Of a stretch of 64,000 nucleotides of DNA, positions 8,856 through 18,351 are shown piece after piece. Below the pieces are notes generated by a model, which was not told the DNA's origin, searched no databases, and saw nothing but the letters and a program-made list of their open reading frames with translations. Where the stretch lies: positions 6,150,001-6,214,000 of the forward strand of contig NZ_JADPZX010000001.1 of the NCBI RefSeq assembly GCF_015712165.1, read 5' to 3'. The position numbers and the translations under genes were made by a program. This stretch comes from Streptomyces spinoverrucosus. Lineage in GTDB: Bacteria; Actinomycetota; Actinomycetes; Streptomycetales; Streptomycetaceae. The stretch's first letter is position 1. Every line of letters begins with the position of its first letter.

Positions 8856-9515
8856 TCAGCGCCCGCGCCAGTCGCCCGCCAGTACCGGACCCACCTGATC
8901 GAGGTACGTGGCCGCCAAGGTGCGCATCGCCTCCAGGCTGACGTCCGGCCCCGTGCTCCACAGCCGTTCGGTGACCCGGATGACCCCGCCGAAGACCGCC
9001 ACCGCCACCCGCGGCCGCGGATCGGCGTCCACGTCCAGGCCCTCCCGCTCGGCGATCAGCCGCGCCATCTCCTCCTCCGTCTCCGCCGACCGGCGCAGAT
9101 GCGCGGCGAGCAGGACGGGCGTCGACTCGATCACCCGGTACATCCGCAGGTACTGCTCGATCGGGACGACCGCCTCGATGACCTCGCTGATCCGGTCCCA
9201 GCCGTCCAGCACCGCCCGGCGCAGCGCCTCCATCGGCGGCTCGTGCGCGGGGCGGGCGCGCACCGCCTCGACGAAGTACGCCACCGTCATCGCCTCCAGG
9301 GCGAGGGCCGCTTCCTCCTTGCCGGAGAAGTAGCGGAAGAAGGTGCGCTGCGAGACGTCGACGGCGGCGGCGATCTCGTCGACGGTGGTGTGGTCGTAGC
9401 CGCGGGTGGTGAACAGCTCCACCGCCGCGCGCAGCAGCGCGTCCCGGGTGCGCTGCTTCTTGCGTTCGCGCAGGCCCGGCCGCGGCCCTGCCCGTGTGTT
9501 GCCGACCGTGTCCAT
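8856..9515 (-). CDS. TetR-family repressor, probably of the divergent MFS exporter
   Basis: 219 residues with an N-terminal TetR helix-turn-helix (LRERKKQRTRDALLRAAVEL ... AAVDVSQRTFFRYFSGKEEA) and a divergent ligand-binding C-terminus. It is transcribed away from the DHA2 drug exporter at 9630, the usual arrangement for a drug-responsive repressor. The shared intergenic region has overlapping promoters flanked by an inverted repeat. Confidence 0.93.
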   Translation of the reverse strand: MDTVGNTRAGPRPGLRERKKQRTRDALLRAAVELFTTRGYDHTTVDEIAAAVDVSQRTFFRYFSGKEEAALALEAMTVAYFVEAVRARPAHEPPMEALRRAVLDGWDRISEVIEAVVPIEQYLRMYRVIESTPVLLAAHLRRSAETEEEMARLIAEREGLDVDADPRPRVAVAVFGGVIRVTERLWSTGPDVSLEAMRTLAATYLDQVGPVLAGDWRGR

Positions 9516-9566
9516 GGGGCCTCTCCTGCGAACTGTTCTGCCTGATCAGGCTATATGTGAGTGTCG

Positions 9567-9622
9567 TGACAGTTACCGACTTGTGAATTGGTTTGTCAAC
9601 TGTCAGCGGCTGTCATTAGCCT
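9567..9622. promoter_or_regulatory. overlapping divergent promoters and operator for tetR/MFS pair
   Basis: Inverted arms TGACAGTT (9567-9574) and AACTGTCA (9598-9605) flank the region. On the plus strand TTGTCA (9593-9598), an 18-bp spacer and TAGCCT (9617-9622) end 7 nt before the exporter ATG, giving a leaderless transcript. On the minus strand TTGACA (9594-9599) could serve tetR. The -35 elements are superimposed, so one bound TetR dimer could block both. Confidence 0.55.
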
Positions 9623-9629
9623 CGAACGT

Positions 9630-11249
9630 ATGACTAGTCAGACCACCATCGACAAGACGGGGCCGGGGGACAAGGCACCAGCCGCCCCGTCTGGCCCGGC
9701 GCCGGTCAAGGGCCTGCGCGGCCATCCCTGGCTCACCCTCATCACCGTCGCCGTGGGCGTCATGATGGTGGCCCTGGACGGCACCATCGTGGCCATCGCC
9801 AACCCGGCCATCCAGAAGGACCTGAGCGCCAGCTTCGCCGAGGTCCAGTGGATCACCAACGGATACTTCCTCGCTCTCGCGGTCTCCCTCATCACCGCCG
9901 GCAAGCTCGGCGACCGGTTCGGGCACCGCCAGACCTTCCTGATCGGCGTGGTCGGCTTCGCCGCCGCCTCCGGTGCCATCGGTCTGTCCAGCAGCATTGC
10001 CGCGGTCGTCGTCTTCCGCGTCTTCCAGGGTCTGTTCGGCGCGCTGCTGATGCCGGCCGCGCTCGGCCTGCTGCGGGCGACCTTCCCCGCCGAGAAGCTC
10101 AACATGGCCATCGGCATCTGGGGCATGGTCATCGGCGCCTCGACCGCCGGCGGCCCGATCCTCGGCGGCGTCCTCGTCGAGCACGTCAACTGGCAGTCGG
10201 TGTTCTTCATCAACGTGCCGGTCGGCATCCTCGCCGTCGTCCTCGGCGCCTGGATCCTGCTGGACCACCGCGCCGAGAACGCCCCGCGCTCCTTCGACAT
10301 CCTGGGCATAGCCCTGCTGTCGGCGGCGATGTTCTGCCTGGTCTGGGCGCTCATCAAGGCCCCCGAGTGGGGCTGGGCCGACGGCAAGACATGGGCGTTC
10401 ATAGCCGCCTCGGTGGTCGGCTTCGTGCTCTTCGCCTTCTGGGAGACGAAGGTCAAGGAGCCGCTCATCCCGCTCGCGCTCTTCCGCTCGATCCCGCTGT
10501 CCGCGGGTGTCGTGCTGATGGTCCTGATGGCCATCGCGTTCATGGGCGGCCTGTTCTTCGTGACGTTCTATCTGCAGAACGTCCACGGCATGAGCCCGAT
10601 CGACGCCGGCCTGCACCTGCTGCCACTCACCGGCATGATGATCGTCGGCTCCCCGCTCGCGGGCGCGATGATCACCAAGTTCGGCCCGCGCGTCCCGCTG
10701 GCGGGCGGCATGGCGTTCACCGCGATCGCCATGTACGGCATGTCCACGCTTGGGACGGACACCGGCAGCGGCGTCATGTCGCTCTGGTTCGCCCTGCTCG
10801 GCCTCGGCCTCGCGCCGGTCATGGTCGGCGCCACCGAGGTCATCGTCGGCAACGCGCCCATGGAGCTGTCCGGCGTGGCCGGCGGTCTCCAGCAGGCCGC
10901 GATGCAGATCGGCGGCAGCCTCGGTACGGCCGTCCTGGGCGCCGTGATGGCCTCCAAGGTCGACAGCGACCTCGCCGGCAACTGGGTGGACGCCGGACTT
11001 CCGGCGCTGACCCCGGCCCAGGAGGCCCAGGCCTCCGAGGCGGTCCAGGTCGGCGTGGCACCGCTGGCGCCGGGCACCCCGGACGCCGTCGCCGCGAAGA
11101 TCACGGACGTCGCCCACGACACCTTCATCTCCGGCATGAGCCTGGCGTCGCTGGTCGCGGCCGGGGTCGCGGTGGTGGCGGTGCTGGTCGCCTTCCTGAC
11201 GAAGCGCGGCGAGAACGCGGAGGCGGGCGCGGGAGCGGCGCACATCTAG
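9630..11249 (+). CDS. MFS drug exporter, DHA2 (EmrB/QacA) family
   Basis: 539 residues, predicted 14 transmembrane helices. The N-terminal helix carries VMMVALDGTIVAIANPAI, the D1-like motif of DHA2 pumps. GKLGDRFGHRQTF is motif A, and GASTAGGPILGGVLVE resembles antiporter motif C. It extrudes hydrophobic or cationic drugs by proton antiport. Start ATG 9630 fits the TAGCCT box 7 nt upstream. Likely repressed by the adjacent TetR. Confidence 0.95.
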   Translation: MTSQTTIDKTGPGDKAPAAPSGPAPVKGLRGHPWLTLITVAVGVMMVALDGTIVAIANPAIQKDLSASFAEVQWITNGYFLALAVSLITAGKLGDRFGHRQTFLIGVVGFAAASGAIGLSSSIAAVVVFRVFQGLFGALLMPAALGLLRATFPAEKLNMAIGIWGMVIGASTAGGPILGGVLVEHVNWQSVFFINVPVGILAVVLGAWILLDHRAENAPRSFDILGIALLSAAMFCLVWALIKAPEWGWADGKTWAFIAASVVGFVLFAFWETKVKEPLIPLALFRSIPLSAGVVLMVLMAIAFMGGLFFVTFYLQNVHGMSPIDAGLHLLPLTGMMIVGSPLAGAMITKFGPRVPLAGGMAFTAIAMYGMSTLGTDTGSGVMSLWFALLGLGLAPVMVGATEVIVGNAPMELSGVAGGLQQAAMQIGGSLGTAVLGAVMASKVDSDLAGNWVDAGLPALTPAQEAQASEAVQVGVAPLAPGTPDAVAAKITDVAHDTFISGMSLASLVAAGVAVVAVLVAFLTKRGENAEAGAGAAHI

Positions 11250-11256
11250 CAGGCAC

Positions 11257-11287
11257 GTCCTGGACGCGTTCAGGACGCGTCCAGGAC
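11257..11287 (+). terminator. hairpin terminator after MFS exporter
   Basis: GTCCTGGACGCG / CGCGTCCAGGAC form 12-bp perfect arms with a 7-nt loop, starting 8 bp after the stop codon. No T-tract, as is common in Streptomyces. Confidence 0.6.
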
Positions 11288-11821
11288 ACACATCCACGAC
11301 GCACACCTGACGGGAACTCACCTATCAGGGTGACAGTCCTGAAGACCCCTCACACCCGGCACGCGCCGCAGGTCACAGTGGGTCAAGCCCTCCGTACGAC
11401 ATGTTCCGGTGGCACGTTCGTACGACAACGAGGGCGGCCCGGGCTGCGGCGCGCTGCCGGAGGGGGGCGGCGCGCCGACAGACCGGACAGACGGTCAGGC
11501 ATGGAACGCGCAGCGGGGGTACTCGCCACATCGACCCGAACGAGCCGCGAGGTTCAGGGAGTTGATGAGCTGATGGCGGGCTTCGGACAAGGAACGCGCA
11601 GGTACCCCCGCTCACGTGGCCGGACGTGGTCACGGACCGGGCCGGATCGCGCGCAACTCGGGATCATCGGCGCCATCTGTGCGATCGCCGGTTTCTCTGA
11701 AAGGGGCCTCCGGTACAACGCCGGGGGCCCCACTCACGTCGGTCACGTAGTCACGTAGCTGCGGGCAGTCGTGCCGCTGGGGCGGCACGGGTGGGCGACC
11801 GCGCCGGCGGGTGCCGCACCT
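11288..11821. other. intergenic region with no convincing gene
   Basis: A 534-bp gap between the exporter and the potassium channel. One 85-codon frame (11502-11758) is open but has neither strong GC3 bias nor a clear ribosome-binding site, so I do not call it a gene. A strong GC hairpin lies at 11703-11731 (GGGGCCTCCGG ... CCGGGGGCCCC). A small RNA or leader is possible. Confidence 0.4.
11703..11731. terminator. GC-rich hairpin, possible bidirectional terminator
   Basis: GGGGCC and GGCCCC stems with an inner CCGG/CCGG pairing and a TACAACG loop. It lies about 90 bp past the potassium channel stop on that gene's strand. Confidence 0.4.
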
Positions 11822-12574
11822 TTAATGCCGCTGTTCCTCCGCCGACGGCCCGGGCACCGACAGTGCGGCCACCTGCGCCCGCAACGCCCGTACCTCCTCC
11901 GTCAGTGCCGCGATGGCCTCCGTCTGCCGCCGTTCCTCCGCGTCATCCATCTCGAACCGCGATATGAACCACGCGGCGATGTTCGCGGTCACGACACCGA
12001 GCAACGCGATCCCCGACAGCATCAACCCCACCGCCAGCAACCGCCCCACCCCGGTCGTCGGCGCGTGATCCCCGTACCCCACGGTCGTCATCGTCGTGAA
12101 CGACCACCACACGGCGTCACCCAGCGTCCGGATGTTCCCGCCGGGCGCGTCCCGCTCCACCGACAGCACGGCCAGCGATCCGAACATCAGCAGCCCCACC
12201 ACCGCGCCGGCCACATACGTCGTCAGCCGTATCTGCGAGGCCATCCGCGCCCGCCGCCCCGCCAGCAGCAGAGTCGACACCAGCCGCAGCAACCGCAACG
12301 GCTGCAGCAACGGCAGCACCACCGCGCACAGGTCCAGCCAGTTCCGCCGTACGAAACCCCGCCGGTCCGGCGCCAGCCACAGCCGCACCCCGTAGTCGGC
12401 GGCGAACGCCCCCCACACCACCCACTCCACGACCAGACAAGCAGCCGTCAGAGTCCGCCCCGCCGAACTGTCCACTATCGGCACCGCATACGCGACGGCG
12501 AACACCACGGCCAGCACCAGCAGCGGCCGTTGGGTACGCCGCTCCCACCGCACCTGCGCCGATTGCTCCTTCAT
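11822..12574 (-). CDS. voltage-gated-type potassium channel
   Basis: 250 residues with six predicted transmembrane helices. The selectivity filter TVGYGD is at residues 164-169 and an S4-like arginine-rich segment (RLLRLVSTLLLAGRRAR) is at about 94-110. The pore is followed by S6 and a short C-terminal coiled coil (EALTEEVRALRAQVAAL region) that probably aids tetramerisation. No RCK/TrkA-N domain is present. TACGAT at 12581-12586 lies 6 nt before the ATG, suggesting a leaderless message. Confidence 0.92.
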   Translation of the reverse strand: MKEQSAQVRWERRTQRPLLVLAVVFAVAYAVPIVDSSAGRTLTAACLVVEWVVWGAFAADYGVRLWLAPDRRGFVRRNWLDLCAVVLPLLQPLRLLRLVSTLLLAGRRARMASQIRLTTYVAGAVVGLLMFGSLAVLSVERDAPGGNIRTLGDAVWWSFTTMTTVGYGDHAPTTGVGRLLAVGLMLSGIALLGVVTANIAAWFISRFEMDDAEERRQTEAIAALTEEVRALRAQVAALSVPGPSAEEQRH

Positions 12575-12681
12575 GCCCGCATCGTAAGGAACGCCCAAGG
12601 GCGGCGAGGCCCGGGCCCCACCGCCCTTGAAACCGGCCGAAGCAACCGAAACGGGTCGAATCAACCGGCGTACGCCTGCCC

Positions 12682-15429
12682 TTACGCGTCGCCGCCCGCG
12701 ACCCCGGGATCCGCCGCCGCGACATCGAGGAGCTGGTACCGGTCGATCGCCTGCTTCAGCACCGACCGATCCACCTTCCCCTCCTTCGCCAACTCGGCCA
12801 GCACCGCCAACACGATCGACTCGGCGTCGATGTGGAAGAAGCGACGAGCCGCCCCACGGGTGTCCGCGAAGCCGAACCCGTCCGCCCCCAGCGACTGGTA
12901 CGTCCCCGGCACCCACCGAGCGATCTGGTCCGGAACCGACCGCATCCAGTCGGAAACGGCCACGAACGGCCCCTCCGCGCCGCTCAGCTTCCGCGTGACG
13001 TACGGCACCCGCTGCTCCTCCTCCGGATGCAGCAGGTTGTGCTCCTCGCAGGCCACGGCATCCCGCCGCAGCTCGTTCCAGGAGGTCGCCGACCACACGT
13101 CGGCCCGTACGTTCCACTCCTCGGCGAGGATCCGCTGCGCCTCCACCGCCCACGGCACCGCCACACCCGACGCCATGATCTGCGCCGGAATCGACCCCGA
13201 CGTGCCCTCGCTGAGCCGGTAGACGCCCTTGAGGATGCCCTCGACGTCCACGTTCTCCGGCTCGGCCGGGTGCCGGATCGGCTCGTTGTAGACGGTGAGG
13301 TAGTAGAAGACGTCCTCGCCGTGCGGGTGCTCCTCGCTGCCGCCGTACATCCGCCGCAGCCCGTCCTGCACGATGTGCGCGATCTCGTACGCGTACGCCG
13401 GGTCGTACGCCACACAGCCCGGGTTCGTCGAGGCGAGCAACTGCGAGTGCCCGTCCGCGTGCTGCAGGCCCTCGCCGGTCAGGGTCGTACGCCCCGCCGT
13501 CGCACCCAGCACGAATCCACGCGCCAACTGATCGGACATCTGCCAGAACTGGTCGCCGGTGCGCTGGAAACCGAACATCGAGTAGAAGACGTACACCGGG
13601 ATCAGCGGCTCGCCGTGCGTGGCGTAGGCCGAGCCCGCCGCGATCAGCGAGGCCGTGCAGCCGGCCTCGGAGATGCCGTCGTGCAGCATCTGCCCGGTCG
13701 GCGACTCCTTGTACGCGAGCAGCAGGTCCCGGTCGACAGCCTCGTACTGCTGCCCCAGCGGGTTGTAGATCTTCGCGCTCGGGAAGAACGAGTCCATGCC
13801 GAACGTGCGGTACTCGTCCGGCGCGATCAGCACGAACCGCTTGCCGATCTCCTTGTCCCGCATGAGGTCCTTGAGCAGCCGGACAAAGGCCATGGTCGTT
13901 GCGATGGACTGCTGGCCCGTGCCCTTCTTCACGGTCGCGTACGCCTTGTCGTCCGGCAGCGCGAGCGGCTGGGAGCGGACGACGCGGGTGGGGACGTAAC
14001 CGCCGAGTCCCTTGCGGCGGTCGTGCATGTACTGGAGCTCCTCCGAGTCCCGGCCCGGGTGGTAGTACGGCGGCGGGCCGGACTCCAGGTCCCGGTCGGA
14101 GATCGGCAGGTGCAGCCGGTCCCGGAAGCGCTTGAGGTCGTCGACCGTCAGCTTCTTCATCTGGTGCGTGGCGTTGCGGCCCTCGAAGTTCGGGCCGAGC
14201 GTCCAGCCCTTGATCGTCTTGGCCAGGATCACCGTCGGCTGGCCCTTGTGCTCGACGGCCGCCTGGTACGCCGCGAAGATCTTCCGGTGGTCGTGACCGC
14301 CGCGGCCCAGCATCAGGATCTGGTGGTCGGTCATGTGCTCGACCATCGCGCGCAGCCGGTGGTCGTCGCCGAAGAAGTGGTCGCGGATGTAGGCGCCGGT
14401 CTCGGTCGCGTACGTCTGGAACTGGCCGTCCGGCGTGGTGTTCATCTTGTTGACCAGCACACCGTCCCGGTCCTGCGCGAGCAGCGGGTCCCAGGTGCGG
14501 TCCCAGATCAGCTTGATCACGTTCCAGCCGGCGCCCCGGAAGACCGACTCCAGCTCCTGGATCACCTTGCCGTTGCCGCGCACCGGGCCGTCCAGGCGCT
14601 GGAGGTTGCAGTTGACCACGAAGGTGAGGTTGTCCAGGCCCTCACGGGCGGCGATGGTCAGCTGGCCGAGCGACTCCGGCTCGTCCATCTCGCCGTCGCC
14701 GAGGAACGCCCACACGTGTGACTTCGAGGTGTCCGCGATCCCGCGCGCGTGCATGTAGCGGTTCATCCGCGCCTGGTAGATCGCGCCGATCGGGCCGAGG
14801 CCCATCGACACGGTCGGGAACTCCCAGAACTGCGGCATCAGCCGCGGGTGCGGGTAGCTGGACAGGCCGTACGGCGCCTTGGACTTCTCCTGGCGGAAGC
14901 CGTCCAGGTGCTGCTCGGAGAGGCGGTCGAGCAGGTACGCGCGCGCGTAGATGCCCGGCGAGGCGTGCCCCTGGAAGAAGACCTGGTCGCCGCCGTCGCC
15001 CTCGTCCTTGCCGCGGAAGAAGTGGTTGAAGCCGACGTCGTAGAGGGAGGCCGAGGAGGCGAACGTGGCGATGTGGCCGCCGACGCCGATGCCGGGGCGC
15101 TGGGCCCGGGAGACCATCACGGCCGCGTTCCAGCGGGTGGCGTTGAGGATCTTGCGCTCGATCTCCTCGTTGCCCGGGAAGAACGGCTCGTTCTTGGTGG
15201 GGATGGTGTTGACGTAGTCCGTGCTGCGCATCTCGGGCACGGCCACGCGCTTCTCGCGGGCCCGCTCGATCAGGCGCAGCATCAGATAGCGGGCCCGCTC
15301 ACGGCCACGCGCGTCGATGGCGGCGTCCAGGGAGTCGAGCCACTCCTGGGTCTCCTCGGGATCGAAGTCAGGAACCTGACTCGGAAGGCCGCCAATGATG
15401 ATCGGATTGCGATCGGATCCGGAAGCCAC
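12682..15429 (-). CDS. aceE: pyruvate dehydrogenase E1 component, homodimeric
   Basis: Thiamine-diphosphate-dependent decarboxylation of pyruvate and acetyl transfer to the lipoyl domain of E2. 915 residues, the full length of homodimeric E1p. The ThDP/Mg motif begins [10 protein letters not shown] at 244 and ends in NCNLQ at 273. [20 protein letters not shown] and [14 protein letters not shown] are AceE signatures. The start is GTG 15429 with AAGGAAC upstream. E2 and E3 genes are not in the window. Confidence 0.97.
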   Translation of the reverse strand: MASGSDRNPIIIGGLPSQVPDFDPEETQEWLDSLDAAIDARGRERARYLMLRLIERAREKRVAVPEMRSTDYVNTIPTKNEPFFPGNEEIERKILNATRWNAAVMVSRAQRPGIGVGGHIATFASSASLYDVGFNHFFRGKDEGDGGDQVFFQGHASPGIYARAYLLDRLSEQHLDGFRQEKSKAPYGLSSYPHPRLMPQFWEFPTVSMGLGPIGAIYQARMNRYMHARGIADTSKSHVWAFLGDGEMDEPESLGQLTIAAREGLDNLTFVVNCNLQRLDGPVRGNGKVIQELESVFRGAGWNVIKLIWDRTWDPLLAQDRDGVLVNKMNTTPDGQFQTYATETGAYIRDHFFGDDHRLRAMVEHMTDHQILMLGRGGHDHRKIFAAYQAAVEHKGQPTVILAKTIKGWTLGPNFEGRNATHQMKKLTVDDLKRFRDRLHLPISDRDLESGPPPYYHPGRDSEELQYMHDRRKGLGGYVPTRVVRSQPLALPDDKAYATVKKGTGQQSIATTMAFVRLLKDLMRDKEIGKRFVLIAPDEYRTFGMDSFFPSAKIYNPLGQQYEAVDRDLLLAYKESPTGQMLHDGISEAGCTASLIAAGSAYATHGEPLIPVYVFYSMFGFQRTGDQFWQMSDQLARGFVLGATAGRTTLTGEGLQHADGHSQLLASTNPGCVAYDPAYAYEIAHIVQDGLRRMYGGSEEHPHGEDVFYYLTVYNEPIRHPAEPENVDVEGILKGVYRLSEGTSGSIPAQIMASGVAVPWAVEAQRILAEEWNVRADVWSATSWNELRRDAVACEEHNLLHPEEEQRVPYVTRKLSGAEGPFVAVSDWMRSVPDQIARWVPGTYQSLGADGFGFADTRGAARRFFHIDAESIVLAVLAELAKEGKVDRSVLKQAIDRYQLLDVAAADPGVAGGDA

Positions 15430-15827
15430 GCTGTTCCTTACCTGTCAGAGGGCCGATTATCGAGGGTTTTCGGTATGCCTGCACCGTCTGCCTGCACCGT
15501 TCCCCATCGTGTACCTCGGGGCCCCAAACGTCACCTCTACCGAGAGGTAACGAAGGCGCTTCGTGGGCGCTTGGCGCAGAGGCATTCGATACTCGTACCC
15601 ACGGATGATTCCCAAACGTACATACGGGGCAGATAGGTGTGGTGTACGTCACCATCGGTCTCGACGGCATGCCTGGAGTTGCGGCGACACGGCCGGGATC
15701 GTCACCGTTTCGGCGGTCTGAATCGCCGGGTACTTGCGCGATCCGCCCCGCCCGTGTGGACTACGGCCAATGCTTCGCGCACGCGCGTGGCTGAGACATA
15801 CCCAAAGACATGATCAGGAGGCAACCC
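15430..15827. other. divergent intergenic region between aceE and DUF3052 gene
   Basis: 398 bp holding the promoters of two divergent genes. Visible are a short direct repeat of TGCACCGT (about 15479-15500) and an AGGAGG ribosome-binding site at 15815-15820. No open frame with coding character or RNA gene is seen. Confidence 0.5.
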
Positions 15828-16265
15828 GTGAGCGCGACCGCGGACCACGCGGAGGAGCGGACGAACCCTGCCGCCAGGCTGGGGTTCCAGCCCGGGCAGG
15901 TGGTCCAGGAGATCGGCTACGACGACGACGTCGACCAGGAGCTCCGCGAGGCCATTGAGGAAGCCATCGAGGGCGACCTCATGGACGAGGACTACGACGA
16001 CGTGGCCGACGCCGTTGTGCTGTGGTTCCGTGATGACGACGGCGACCTGACGGATGCGCTGGTGGATGCCACCACGTACATCGAGGAAGGCGGCGCGATC
16101 CTGCTCCTCACGCCGAAGACGGGCCGGTCGGGATACGTGGAACCGAGCGACATCTCGGAAGCCGCGACGACGGCCGGGCTGACCGCGTCCAAGAGCGTCA
16201 GCGTCGGCAAGGACTGGAGCGGCAGCCGTCTGGCGACGCCGAAGGCCGCCAAGTCCAAGCGGTAA
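15828..16265 (+). CDS. DUF3052 family protein
   Basis: 145-residue conserved actinobacterial protein of unknown function. It is very acidic in the middle (GYDDDVDQELREAIEEAIEG ...), and the basic C-terminus ends AAKSKR. Conserved next to aceE in many actinomycetes. The start is GTG 15828, 7 nt after a perfect AGGAGG; the in-frame ATG 18 nt earlier lacks such a site. A strong hairpin follows the stop. Confidence 0.88.
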   Translation: MSATADHAEERTNPAARLGFQPGQVVQEIGYDDDVDQELREAIEEAIEGDLMDEDYDDVADAVVLWFRDDDGDLTDALVDATTYIEEGGAILLLTPKTGRSGYVEPSDISEAATTAGLTASKSVSVGKDWSGSRLATPKAAKSKR

Positions 16266-16281
16266 CCGATCGTTGAATGTG

Positions 16282-16312
16282 GGACGGGCCGACCACCGAG
16301 GTCGGCCCGTCC
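16282..16312 (+). terminator. hairpin terminator after DUF3052 gene
   Basis: GGACGGGCCGACC / GGTCGGCCCGTCC, 13-bp perfect arms with a 5-nt loop, starting 16 bp after the stop. Confidence 0.7.
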
Positions 16313-16377
16313 GCCGGTCGTCGGTGCCCGCTGCGTAGGGTGGTGTCCACCCGAACAGCCCCACCGAAGGGACGACG

Positions 16378-16836
16378 ATGGCGATCCAGGTCGGCGACAA
16401 GGCACCCGACTTCGAGCTGAAGGACAACCACGGCCGGGCCGTGAAGCTCTCGGACTTCCGCGGCGAGAAGAACGTCGTGCTGCTCTTCTACCCCTTCGCC
16501 TTCACCGGCGTGTGCACCGGCGAGCTGTGCGAGGTCCGGGACAACCTGCCGAAGTTCGAGGGCCGCGACACCCAGGTGCTCGCCGTCTCCAACGACTCCA
16601 TCCACACCCTGCGCGTCTTCGCCGAGCAGGAGGGCCTGGAGTACCCGCTGCTCAGCGACTTCTGGCCGCACGGCGAGGTCAGCCGCGCGTACGGCGTCTT
16701 CGACGAGGACAAGGGCTGCGCGGTGCGTGGCACCTTCGTCATCGACAAGGAGGGCGTGGTCCGCTGGACCGTCGTCAACGGCCTGCCGGACGCCCGTGAT
16801 CTGAACGAGTACGTCGAGGCACTCGACACCCTGTGA
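16378..16836 (+). CDS. thiol peroxidase, Bcp/AhpE-type peroxiredoxin
   Basis: 152 residues. Reduces hydroperoxides using the peroxidatic Cys46 in [13 protein letters not shown], with the Thr/Pro of the active site upstream. Cys51, five residues later, matches the spacing of the resolving cysteine in E. coli Bcp, so an atypical 2-Cys mechanism is plausible even though the overall sequence resembles one-Cys AhpE. A GAAGGGA site precedes the ATG, and a TAGGGT -10 lies near 16336. Confidence 0.93.
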   Translation: MAIQVGDKAPDFELKDNHGRAVKLSDFRGEKNVVLLFYPFAFTGVCTGELCEVRDNLPKFEGRDTQVLAVSNDSIHTLRVFAEQEGLEYPLLSDFWPHGEVSRAYGVFDEDKGCAVRGTFVIDKEGVVRWTVVNGLPDARDLNEYVEALDTL

Positions 16837-16948
16837 TTGTTCGGTCCCAAGGCCTGCAACAGCCGGGAACCCGTCACTAGGATCGACTCGTTTGATCCGA
16901 TACCAACGCACGACGGGGCACCCGCCCCTGGACACCAATGGAGGACTC

Positions 16949-17524
16949 GTGGGAGTCAGCCTCAGCAAGGGCGGCAACGTATCGCTGACCAAGGAGGCCC
17001 CGGGCCTGACCGCGGTCATCGTCGGTCTGGGGTGGGACGTGCGCACCACGACCGGCACGGACTTCGACCTCGACGCGAGCGCACTGCTGCTGAACAACAC
17101 CGGCAAGGTCTCCAACGACCAGCACTTCATCTTCTTCAACAACCTCAAGAGCCCGGACGGCTCGGTGGAGCACACCGGCGACAACCTCACCGGTGAGGGC
17201 GAGGGCGACGACGAGCAGATCAAGGTCAACCTCGCCGCCGTCCCGGCCGAGATCGAGAAGATCACCTTCCCGGTCTCGATCTACGACGCCGAGAACCGCC
17301 AGCAGTCCTTCGGCCAGGTCCGCAACGCCTTCATCCGCGTCGTCAACCAGGCCGGCGGTGCCGAGATCGCCCGGTACGACCTCTCCGAGGACGCCTCGAC
17401 CGAGACCGCGATGGTCTTCGGCGAGCTGTACCGGCACGGCGCGGAGTGGAAGTTCCGCGCCATCGGTCAGGGGTACGCCTCGGGCCTGCGCGGCATCGCG
17501 CAGGACTTCGGCGTCAACGTCTGA
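16949..17524 (+). CDS. terD: TerD-family calcium-binding stress protein (copy 1)
   Basis: 191 residues, the typical TerD length, from GTG with a GGAGG 5 nt upstream. Begins [16 protein letters not shown]. The acidic loops FDLDASALL and [16 protein letters not shown] match calcium-binding positions known in TerD/KlaJ structures. The C-terminus is [18 protein letters not shown]. TerD proteins work with TerC at the membrane in tellurite, phage and oxidative stress responses. First gene of the Ter island; about 70% similar to the next gene. Confidence 0.95.
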   Translation: MGVSLSKGGNVSLTKEAPGLTAVIVGLGWDVRTTTGTDFDLDASALLLNNTGKVSNDQHFIFFNNLKSPDGSVEHTGDNLTGEGEGDDEQIKVNLAAVPAEIEKITFPVSIYDAENRQQSFGQVRNAFIRVVNQAGGAEIARYDLSEDASTETAMVFGELYRHGAEWKFRAIGQGYASGLRGIAQDFGVNV

Positions 17525-17544
17525 GCCGTCCTTTTCGCTCCGCC

Positions 17545-17580
17545 CGTCCGGCGCCGCACGTTTGCGTGCGGCGCCGGACG
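17545..17580 (+). terminator. strong hairpin between the two terD genes
   Basis: CGTCCGGCGCCGCACG / CGTGCGGCGCCGGACG, 16-bp perfect arms with a TTTG loop. It may terminate terD copy 1 or set different levels of the two paralogues. Confidence 0.7.
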
Positions 17581-17625
17581 CGCAGGACAACCACATCAGG
17601 CAGCACCCAGGGGAGGATCAGCATC

Positions 17626-18201
17626 ATGGGCGTCACGCTCGCCAAGGGGGGCAACGTCTCCCTGTCCAAGGCCGCGCCGAACCTCACGCAGGTGATGATC
17701 GGGCTCGGCTGGGACGCGCGCTCCACCACCGGAGCCCCGTTCGACCTCGACGCCAGCGCCCTGGTGTGCAGCAGCGGACGGGTGCTCGGCGACGAGTGGT
17801 TCATCTTCTACAACCAGCTCAAGAGCCCGGACGGCTCGGTGGAGCACACCGGCGACAACCTCACCGGTGAGGGCGACGGCGACGACGAGTCGGTCCTGAT
17901 CGACCTCTCCAAGGTGCCCGCCCAGTGCGACAAGATCGTCTTCCCGGTCTCGATCCACATGGCCGACGAGCGCGGCCAGACCTTCGGCCAGGTCAGCAAC
18001 GCCTTCATCCGCGTGGTGAACCAGGCCGACGGCCAGGAACTCGCCCGATACGACCTCAGCGAGGACGCCTCCACGGAGACCGCCATGATCTTCGGCGAGG
18101 TTTACCGCTACCAGGGAGAATGGAAGTTCCGGGCGGTGGGACAGGGGTATGCGTCGGGTCTGCGGGGCATCGCCCTGGACTTCGGCGTCAACGTCTCATA
18201 G
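17626..18201 (+). CDS. terD: TerD-family calcium-binding stress protein (copy 2)
   Basis: 191 residues beginning [20 protein letters not shown], with a GGGAGG site before the ATG. It shares the acidic FDLDASALV and [16 protein letters not shown] motifs and the [11 protein letters not shown] core with copy 1. It differs in [11 protein letters not shown] and in having cysteines (LVCSS, AQCDK) absent from copy 1. A tandem duplicate, 101 bp downstream of copy 1. A separate promoter is possible because of the intervening hairpin. Confidence 0.95.
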   Translation: MGVTLAKGGNVSLSKAAPNLTQVMIGLGWDARSTTGAPFDLDASALVCSSGRVLGDEWFIFYNQLKSPDGSVEHTGDNLTGEGDGDDESVLIDLSKVPAQCDKIVFPVSIHMADERGQTFGQVSNAFIRVVNQADGQELARYDLSEDASTETAMIFGEVYRYQGEWKFRAVGQGYASGLRGIALDFGVNVS

Positions 18202-18351
18202 CGCGATGGCGCCAACGTCCGGTGGCGCGATATGAGCAAAAGCCGGGGCCGCGTGGGGCGCCGGGGGCGGCCGACTAGACTTCGGCTTCAAAAGTTTCGT
18301 AAAGCCGAGCGTGTCGCGGGGGAGCCCCGTACACAGAGGATTGGGTAGCCA

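Noticed and set aside
11502..11758. 85-codon frame in the gap before the potassium channel
   Set aside because: Poor GC3 bias, no ribosome-binding site, no recognisable domain; left as intergenic.
18202..18351. second yybP-ykoY riboswitch upstream of terC
   Set aside because: TerC genes are often targets, but the GGGGAGTAGC and GCGAGACC blocks are absent here.
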